A DNA stretch of 64,000 bases from Betaproteobacteria bacterium. GTDB lineage: Bacteria > Pseudomonadota > Gammaproteobacteria > Burkholderiales > Casimicrobiaceae. Positions 1 to 9,800 of the stretch are shown here, in pieces. The position numbers and the translations under genes were made by a program. The stretch lies in the NCBI GenBank assembly GCA_009778785.1, contig WRFN01000005.1, positions 1 through 64,000 of the forward strand, given 5' to 3'. The notes under the pieces were generated by a model. It made no database searches. It had not been told where the DNA came from and was given only the letters and a program-made list of their open reading frames with translations. Each line of letters opens with the position of its first letter. Position 1 is the first letter of the stretch.

Positions 1-560
1 AGAGCCTGCCCCCGCGAAGGCGGGGGATGCCGCCCCTACGACCTGACCCAAAACAACATAACCAAAAGCCGGAAATTTGACCGGCGTCGTTTGTTGCAGG
101 CGGCAGAATGCCGCCCCTACGGCGAATCAAAAATGTTGCAGGCGGCAGAGCCTGCCCCCGCGAAGGGGAAAGGGCCGCTGGATTCCCGCGTGCGCGGGAA
201 TGACGGCAAGGGCGGCGAAGGCGGGGGATGCCGCCCCTACGGCGAATCAAAAATGTTGCAGGCGGCAGAGCCTGCCCCCGCGAAGGCGGGGGATGCCGCC
301 CAACGCAGTTGAACAGCTACGACGATGTCGACAGAGCCTGCCCCCGCGAAGGGGAAAAGGCCGCTGGATTCCCGCGTGCGCGGGAATGACGGCGTTACGC
401 AGTCCGAAATATCCGCCCCTGGTCTGACCCAAAGCCTGAAATCGGGTCGGCGCGGTGGGCGAACGGGGAAAAAATGGCTTGGCAAAAGGCGGTTTCTTTC
501 CCGGATGATGGAAAAAATGGTAAATATTGTGAAATAAATGGTAAAAAAGGCGCACAACGG
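1..560. repeat. Mosaic of short palindromic intergenic repeats
   Basis: No credible gene is seen here. The stretch is built from recurring modules. A block containing GGCGAATCAAAAATG followed by GCAGGCGGCAGAGCCTGCC occurs twice exactly 120 bp apart (about 112-165 and 231-284). A second module holds ATTCCC-N8-GGGAAT palindromes at 182-201 and 368-387, each preceded by CCGCTGG and followed by GACGGC. Solitary ends resembling the MITE terminus seen at 35.7 kb (GGCGGCAGAATGCCGCCCC) lie near 105-122, with variants near 26-43 and 228-241. The ORFs crossing this area simply translate the repeats. Confidence 0.8.
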
Positions 561-830
561 CGCGGAAATTAGCATAGAATCATATCACAACAACATGGCC
601 GCGACGCGCTTTGGCGCGGTCATTGCGGCCAAGTCCTTGCTAACATTGAACAATTTTGGACAGGCCGAAGCGGCGGCATGCCCTCTTTCGCCTCATTCGA
701 TAAAAGCAACACGTCTTATGAAGTTTTGTTGCAGTTACGACTGAAATTATTGTCTATGAATGGATAAAGCATTAACATTGTCATAGATATGATGTACTCA
801 CTCCCACCCCCTTTCTCTTTGGGAGCCAAT

Positions 831-3800
831 ATGCCTTTTGGTATTCTTTTCTCATGGTTGGCGCAAGCCCGGAAGTTGCAGCAGGGGTTTCGCTTGGCGC
901 GGCCGGTTCTGTTTTTTGCCTTTCTTTGTGCGCTTTTCGCCGCGCCTTTGAGCGCGCAGGCGCAAAATCAGATGCTGGTGCTTGGCGGAGCGGCTAATGG
1001 TAACGTTGACAATGCTTGGGATGCTTTCCAAGCCGAAGCAACATCAAGGGGCATGACGGCGATCGATGGTAGAACAGCGCTTGCCAATCCCGATACACCC
1101 TTGCCGATAACAGCGAATACCAAATTAATTGTAGCCGTAACAGCCGGTGGTGTAGTTGAAACCAATCGCATGAATGAATTGATCAATGCGATGAAGACGC
1201 GACCGGATCTTCTCATTGTTGCCTTTCTCGATGGTTGTCCTGGTTGCAATTTAGAGAATATCTTGTATCCCTTCGTTCAGCAGGGAATCAACGAAATCCA
1301 GCCTTCGACTTGGCCGACGATTCAGTTAGATACTGCGCTTTCAATTTATTTCGATGCACAGCTCAATACGTCTTCGCCTTACGCAGGGCCTTTTGCCACT
1401 TTATTGCCGACGATGAGGGGGCATAATTACACGCCTTTCCTCAATGTGCCGAATGATTTTGTGCTTTATCGGCAAGGCGTTGGATTATCAGGAGCGAATG
1501 CCAGCGCGGATCCCAACAATGTGTTGGGGATGCTTCTTCCCAAGGCCTTTTCCAAGAATGGCCAAGGCGCCTGCGTGTTCTTGATCGCGGATTCCGATAC
1601 ATGGAATGGTAATTATTCAAGTCAATTTCCTAACATTACCAAAGCCTTTACCAACGCCGCGATGGACGCCAACGGCGCTTGCTCGATGAAGGCGATCACG
1701 ATACGCGGCAGCACGGCGTTTTCTCCGGCGATTGCGGGCGGCACGCAGCCGAGTTTGTCGGTAAGCTGTACGCCGACGGCGACTTCGACGGGCAGCAACA
1801 CGTGGCAGATTTTGATGAGCGGCGGCGGCGGCACGGCAAGCTGCACGCTGACCAGAACCGGCGGGGTGGCGCCGCCCGGTTACTCGCTCGGCACAACGAC
1901 GACGTACAGTTCGACCAGCGGCACGATGAACGCGACAACCGGGGCGTTTACGGTGCCGTTTTCCGCGACGATTTTTGATGTTGCGGCGACGGTTCCGATC
2001 ACGCTCAACCCCATCGTTACCGCCAGCAACAACAGCGGCACCGTGGCTTTTTCACCGGCGATCACCGGCGGCACGGTGCCGACGATGACGCTTAACTGCA
2101 CCCCGGCGGCAACCTCGACGGGCGTCAATTCGTGGAACGTCAATGTGGGGGCGGCGTGTACGCTCGGCCTGACGGGCGGCGCGGCGCCGCCCGGCTACGC
2201 GATGAGCACGGTGACCTATGGCCCTTCCGGCACGGTCAACGCTTCCACGGGCGCATTCACCGTGCCGTCGGGCGGCATCACCACCTTGTCCGCCACCGTG
2301 GCCTTGGTTACCAACCCTCTTGTGACGGTGAGCGGGGCGGTTACCGGCGGGGTGGCGTTCTCTCCGGCGATCACCGGCGGCACTCTGCCGACGCTGACGC
2401 TTTCTTGCGCTTCTTCGATCACGCCGACTTCGACGGGGACGAATGCGTGGACGGTTCCGCAAGGGTCAAGCTGCACACTGGGACGAACCGGCGGGGTCGC
2501 GCCGCCCGGGTACACGATTGGCGCGACGACGATTTATGCGCCGACTCCCACGGTCAATGCTTCCACGGGCGCGTTCACCGTGCCTGCGGGCGGCATTACG
2601 ACCCTCTTAGCGACGGCGCCGCTGACCACCAACGCCCCTGCTCCGATCAGCGGAACGGTGGCGTTCTCTCCGGCGATCACCGGCGGCACGGCGCCGACGT
2701 TGACGCTTTCCTGCGCTTCTTCAATCACGCCGACGGCGAACGGGACGAATGCGTGGAACGTGCCGCAAGGGGCGAGTTGCACCTTAGGCCGAACCGGCGG
2801 CACGCCGCCGCCGGGCTATTCGTTCGGCGCGGTGACTTATGGGCCTTCCGGCACCATCAATACTTCAACGGGCGTGTTCATCGTGCCTGCGGGCGGCCTC
2901 ACCGACTTAACTGCCACCGTGGCGCTGACCACCAATGCCTCTGTTCCGGTGAGCGGAACGGTGGCGTTCGATCCGGCGATCACGGGCGGCACTTTTCCGA
3001 CGCTGACGCTGGCCTGCGCTTCTTCGATCACGCCGACTTCGACGGCGACGAATGCGTGGACGGTTCCGCAAGGGTCAAGCTGCACGCTGGGCACCACCGG
3101 CGGCATCGCGCCGCCCGGCTACACGATTGGGACGCCGGTGACTTACGCGCCGACCGCCACGGTTAACGCCAGCACCGGCGTGTTCACCGTGCCCGCAGGC
3201 GGCATCACCACTCTCTTGGCAACTGTGCCGCTGACCACCAACGCTACGGTTCCGGTGAGCGGAAGCGTGGCTTTCGATCCGGCGATCACCGGCGGCACTT
3301 TGCCGACGTTGACGCTTGCTTGCGCTTCTTCGATCACGCCGACGGCGAACGGGACGAATGCGTGGAACGTTCCGCAAGGCGCAAGTTGCACTTTAGGCCG
3401 AACCGGCGGCACGCCGCCGCCGGGCTACTCGCTGGCGGGCGTTACCTATGGCCCGGCAGGTTCCATCAATGCGTCGAGCGGCGCTTTTGCCGTGCCGACG
3501 GGCGGCATCACCGATCTGACCGCGACGGTGGAAATCACGCTCAACACTTCGGTGGAGGTGAGCGCGTCCATCGCGTGGGCGGCGGGAACGACGGCGGGCG
3601 GCACGTTGCCCGCGCTGACGCTGACTTGCATCCCGATGGCGACGCCGGACGGCGCGAACACGTGGAGCGTCGCGGGCGGCGCGGCCTGTACGCTGGGAAC
3701 CACGGGCGGCACGCCGCCGCCCGGCTATTCGCTCGACACGGTGACTTATGGCCCGAGCGGCAGCATTCAGGCTTTGAGCGGCGACTTCACTGTGCCGATG

Positions 3801-6800
3801 GCCGGCATCAACACGTTGACGGCGACGGTATCAACCCGAAACAACCCGACGGCGACGGTGAGCGCGGCTATCGCCTGGGAAGGCGCGACCGACCCCGCCG
3901 TTGCGGTGACGGGGACTTTGCCGGAATTGACGCTCAACTGTGTGCCGATGGCGGCTTCGACGGGCACGAACAGTTGGACGGTGGCCGAAGGCGCGCACTG
4001 CACGCTGGGCACGGAGAGCGGTTTCCCGCCCTACGGCTACTCGTTTGACGAAGTGACTTACGGCCCGCACGGCAGCATCAACGCCACCAGCGGCGATTTC
4101 ACGGTGCCGGTGGGCGGAATAACGACGCTTACTGCGGCGGTGTCGATCATCGGCAATCCGTCGGCGACGGTGAGCGGCACGATTGCGTTCGATCCGGCGA
4201 TCCCGACGGCGGTGGCCATGACGGGCGCGGTGCCGCATCTCACGCTTACCTGTACGCCGATGGCGACGCTGGATTCGCCCAATCACTGGACGGTGGCCGA
4301 AGGCGCGTCCTGCACGATGGGCACCACGGGCGGCATGCCGCCTTACGGTTACTCGTTCGATACGGTGACCTATGGGCCAACGGGCAGCATCCAGCCGGTC
4401 AGCGGCAGCTTTACTGTGCCGGTGGGCGGGATAACGACGCTCACTGCGAACGTGACCATCGACAACAATCCCAACACCACCGTGCAAGCGGGCATCGCCT
4501 GGGATCCGAGTATTTCCTCGGCGGTGGCGGCGACGGGCACTCTGCCGAATCTGACGCTGAATTGCGTGCCGATGGCGACGCAAAACGTCCCCGGCAACTG
4601 GACGGTGGCGGAAGGCGCGAGTTGCACGCTGGGAACGACCGGCGGTTTTCCGCCTTACGGCTACTCTTTCGGCGCTGTCACTTACGGCCCGACCGGCAGC
4701 ATTCAGGCGTCGAGCGGCGACTTCACCGTGCCGGTGGGCGGCGTGACGCTCACCGCTTCGATGGCGATCACCAACAATCCCACTTCGGACGTGCAAGCGA
4801 GCATCGCTTGGGATTCGAGCATTCCCTCGGCGGTGGCGGCGACCGGCGCTTTGCCGAGTCTAACTTTGAACTGCACGCCGATGGCGACGCAGGATTCGCC
4901 CGGCAACTGGACGGCGGCGGAAGGGTCGAGTTGTACTTTGGGCACTACCGGCGGCATGCCGCCCTACGGCTACTCGTTCAGCACCATCACTTATGGCGTC
5001 AGCGGCAGCCCCAGCGGCAGCATCAACGCCGCGAGCGGCGATTTCACCGTGCCGGCGGGCGGCATCACCGACTTGACGGTGACCGTGGCGATCTCGAACA
5101 ACCCCAACACCACCGTGCAAGCGAGCATCGACTGGGATTCGTCGATTCCTCCGGTGGTGGCGGCGACGGGAACCCTGCCGCATGTCACTTTGAGTTGCGT
5201 GCCGATGGCGACGCAAAACGGCGAAGGCAACTGGACGGCGGCGGAAGGCGCAAGCTGCGCGCTGGGCGTCAGCGGCGGTTTCCCGCCCTACGGCTATTCT
5301 TTCGACACGGTGATTTACGGCGGCGGCGCTAACGCGACCACCGGCGCTTTCACCGTTCCGGTCGGAGGGATTACGACGCTGACCGAAACGATGACGATCA
5401 CGAACAACGCCGATGTGACGGTGCAAGCCGCCATCGAATGGGATTCGTCGATTCCTTCGGCGGTGGCGGCGACGGGCGCTTTGCCGAACCTGACTTTGAT
5501 TTGCGTGCCGGTGGCGGCGCAAGATGCTCTCGGCAGTTGGACGGTGGCCGAAGGCGCGAACTGCACGCTGGGAACGACCGGCGGCACGCCGCCCTATGGC
5601 TACTCGTTCGCGGGCGTGACTTATGCCTCGACTTCGGGCGGCGCCATCCAAGCCGTGAGCGGCCATTTCACCGCGCCGGAAGGCGGGATTGATCTCACCG
5701 CGACGGTGGCGATTTCGAACAATCCGAACACCACTGTACAGGCGAGCATTGCCTGGGATTCGAGCATTGCCTCGGCAGTGGCGGCGACGGGCGCTTTGCC
5801 GACGCTGACGTTGAACTGTGTGCCGATGGCGTCGCAAAACGCCCCCGGCAGTTGGACGGTGGCCGAAGGCGCAAGCTGCACGCTGGGAACGACCGGCGGC
5901 GCGCCGCCCTACGGCTATTCCTTTGAGGAAGTCACCTATGGCCCGACCGGCAGCATTCAGGCTTTGAGCGGCGATTTCACCGTGCCGGTGGGCGGCGTGA
6001 CGCTGACCGCGACGATGGCTATTGTCAACAATCCGAACACTGCCGTGCACGCGACCGTCGCCTGGGATTCGAGCATCGCCTCGGCGGTGTCGGCAACGGG
6101 GACATTGCCGAGACTGACGCTCACTTGCGTGCCGATGGCGACGGAAGATTCGCCCGGCAACTGGCTCGTCGCCGAAGGCGCAAGCTGCACGCTGGGCACC
6201 ACCGGCGGCTCGCCGCCTTATGGCTATTCCTTTGACGAAGTCACCTACGGCCCGACGGGCAGTATCCAGACTTCGAGCGGCGATTTCACCGTGCCGGTGG
6301 GCGGAACGACGCTGACCGCCACGATGGCGATCACCCACAACCCCGCGGTCACCGTCACGGGCACGATGGCGTGGGATCCGGCCATCGCTTCGGCGGTGGC
6401 GATGACCGGCGCGCTGCCGCATCTGACCTTGGCCTGCGTGCCGATGGCGACGCAAAACACCGAAGGCAACTGGACGGTGGCCGAAGGCGCGGTTTGCACG
6501 ATGGGAACGACCGGCGGCATGCCGCCTTACGGCTACTCCTTCGATGAAATCACTTATGGCCCGGCGGGTTCCATCAACACCGCGACCGGCGACTTTACCG
6601 TGCCCGTGGGCGGCATCGGTCTCACCGCCACCGTGACCATCACCGGCAATCCTTCTGCCGCCGTGCACGCGACCATCGCCTGGGATTCGGCGATTCCTTC
6701 GGCGGTATCGGCAACCGGGGCGCTGCCGCATCTGACTTTGAACTGCGTTCCGATGGCGACGCAGGATTCGCCCGGCAACTGGACGGTGGCCGAAGGCGCG

Positions 6801-9800
6801 AGCTGCACCTTGGGAACCTCCGGCGGCATGCCGCCCTACGGTTACTCTTTCAGCACCGTGACCTACAGCCCGAACGGAACCATCAACGCTACAAGCGGCG
6901 CGTTTATCGTGCCGGTCGGCGGGGCTTCGACGCTGGCCGCGACCGTGGCGATTACGAACAATCCTTCCGCCACCGTGAGCGCGGCCATCGCCTGGAATTC
7001 GAGCATTTCTCCGGCGGTGGCGGCAACGGGAACCTTGCCGCATGTGACTTTAAGCTGTGTGCCGATGGCGACGCAAAACTCGGAAGCCAACTGGACGGTG
7101 GCCGAAGGCGCAAGCTGCACTCTGGGCATCTCCGGCGGTTTCCCGCCTTACGGCTATTCGTTCGCCGGCGTGACCTATGGCGGCGGCGCTGATCCGACGG
7201 CGGGCACTTTCATCGTTCCGGTCGGCGGCATCACCACTCTGACCGAGACGATGGCGATCACCGACAACCCCGTCGTCACCGTGAGCGGGACGGTTGCTTT
7301 CTCGCCCGCGATTCCCGGCGGCACCGTGCCGCATTTGACGCTGGACTGCGTGCCGATGGCGACGCCAACCACGACCAATAACTGGACTGTCGCCGAAGGC
7401 GCAAGCTGCACGTTGGGCACCACCGGCGGCACGCCGCCACCCGGCTATTCGCTGGGCGCGGTGACTTACGGCGGCGGCGCCGACCCGACGACCGGCGCGT
7501 TCACCGTGCCCGTCAGCGGCATCAACACGCTGACCGCCACGGTGGCGCTAACCCTCAACGACGTTGTTCCCGTCAGCGGAACGGTGGCGTTCAATCCGGC
7601 GATCACGGGGGGAACGGCGCCGACGCTGACGCTTTCCTGTGACTCTTCGATCACGCCGACGGCGACGGGAACCAATGCCTGGACGGTCAACGAAGGCGCA
7701 AGCTGTACGCTGGGAACGACCGGCGGCACGCCGCCGCCCGGTTATTCGCTGGGCGCGGTGACTTACGGCGGCGGCGCGACGCCGACGACCGGCGCGTTCA
7801 TCGTGCCCGTCGGCGGCATCAACACGCTGACCGCGACCGTGGCGCTGACGACCAACGCTGCCGTTCCCGTCAGCGGAACGGTGGCCTTCAATCCGGCGAT
7901 CACCGGCGGCACTTTGCCGACGCTGACGCTTTCCTGCGACTCTTCGATCACGCCGACGGCCAACGGAACCAACGCCTGGACGGTCAACGAAGGCGCGAGT
8001 TGTACGCTGGGCACGACCGGCGGCACGCCGCCGCCCGGCTATTCGCTGGGGACGGTGACTTACGGCGGCGGCGCGGATCCGGCGGCGGGAACGTTCATCG
8101 TTCCGGTCGGAGGGATGACGACGCTGACCGCGACCGTGGCGCTAAACCTCAATGATCTCGTGAACGTGACCGGCGCTGTCGGCTGGGATTCGTCGATTCC
8201 TTCGGCGGTGGCGGCGACGGGAACCTTGCCAAGCCCGACGCTGGCTTGCACGCCGGACGCGACGGCGACGGGGGCGGGCGCCTGGACTGTCCATGAAGGC
8301 GCCAGTTGCACGCTGGGAACGGCCGGCGGCGCGCCGCCTTATGGCTACTCGTTCGCGGGCGTGACCTATACCTCGACCTCAGGCGGCGCGATCCAAGCCG
8401 TGAGCGGCCATTTCACCGCGCCGACAGGCGGGATCGATCTCACCGCGACGGTGGCGATCTCGAACAACCCGAACACTAACGTGCAGGCGAGCATCGCCTG
8501 GAATTCGAGCATTGCTCCGGCGGTGTCGGCGACGGGAACCCTGCCGAGTTTGACGTTGAACTGCGTGCCGATGGCGGCGCAAAACGCTCCCGGCAGTTGG
8601 ACAGTGGCCGAAGGCGCAAGCTGCACGCTGGGAACGACCGGCGGCTCACCGCCCTATGGCTATTCCTTCGATGTCGTGACCTATGGCCCCAGCGGCAGTA
8701 TTCAAGCCTTGAGCGGCGATTTCACCGTGCCCGCGGGCGGCGTGACGCTGACCGCGACGATGTCCATCGTCAACAATCCGAATACCACCGTGCAGGCGAC
8801 CATCGTCTTCGATCCGTCGATTCCCTCGGCGACGGCGGCGACGGGAACCTTGCCGAGTCTGACGTTGAACTGCGTGCCGATGGCGGCGCAAAACGCGCCC
8901 GGCAGTTGGACGGTGGCCGAAGGCGCAAGCTGCACACTGGGCACGACCGGCGGCTCGCCGCCCTATGGCTTCTCCTTCGACGCCGTGACTTATGGCCCCA
9001 GCGGCAGTATTCAAGCCTTGAGCGGCGATTTCACCGTGCCGGTCGGCGGAACGGCGCTGACCGCGACGATGGCGATCACCAACAATCCTTCTATCACCGT
9101 GACGGGCTTGATCGCGTTTGACGCGACCGTTCCGACGGCAACGGCGATGACCGGCACGCTGCCGCATCTGACCTTGAACTGTACCCCGATGGCCACCCAA
9201 AACGCCGAAGGCAACTGGACGGTGGCCGAAGGCGCGGTTTGCACGATGGGCACCACCGGCGGCATGCCGCCTTACGGCTACTCTTTCGCCGCCGTGACTT
9301 ACGGCCCCTCCGGCAGCATCCAGCCGGTCAGCGGCGATTTCACCGCGCCGCCCGGCGACATCGACTTCGACGCCACCGTGACCATCACCGGCAATCCTTC
9401 TGCCGCCGTGCACGCGACCATCGCCTGGGATTCGGCCATCGCTTCGGCAGTGGCGGCAACCGGCGCGCTGCCGCATCTGACCTTGAACTGCGTGCCGATG
9501 GCGACGCAGGATTCGCCCGGCAACTGGACGGTGGCCGAAGGCGCGAGCTGCACCTTGGGAACCTCCGGCGGCATGCCGCCCTACGGCTACTCCTTCAGCG
9601 CCGTGACCTACAGCCCGAACGGAACCATCAACGCCACGAGCGGCGCGTTCGTCGTGCCGGTGGGCGGGATTTCGACGCTGGCCGCGACCGTGACCATCAC
9701 CGGCAACCCCGCCGCCACTGTCAGCGCGGCCATCGCCTGGGATTCGAGCGTTCCTCTGGCGGTCGCGGCGACCGGCTCGTTGCCGCGCCTGACCTTGAAC

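Noticed and set aside
77..744. Short ORFs in the first 750 bp
   Set aside because: They translate palindromic repeats (RRQSLPPRR type peptides) and show no ribosome site or conservation features.
789..831. ATG at 789 as the start of the giant gene
   Set aside because: No ribosome site; ATG 831 has GGGAG at proper spacing and gives a cleaner signal peptide.
4860..7043. Long minus-strand Arg/His-rich open frames antisense to the giant gene (also 8646-10148, 3831-4796)
   Set aside because: They follow the ~300-bp repeat period of the plus-strand gene, are dominated by Arg/His/Gly as expected from complementing GC-rich codons, and lack ribosome sites.
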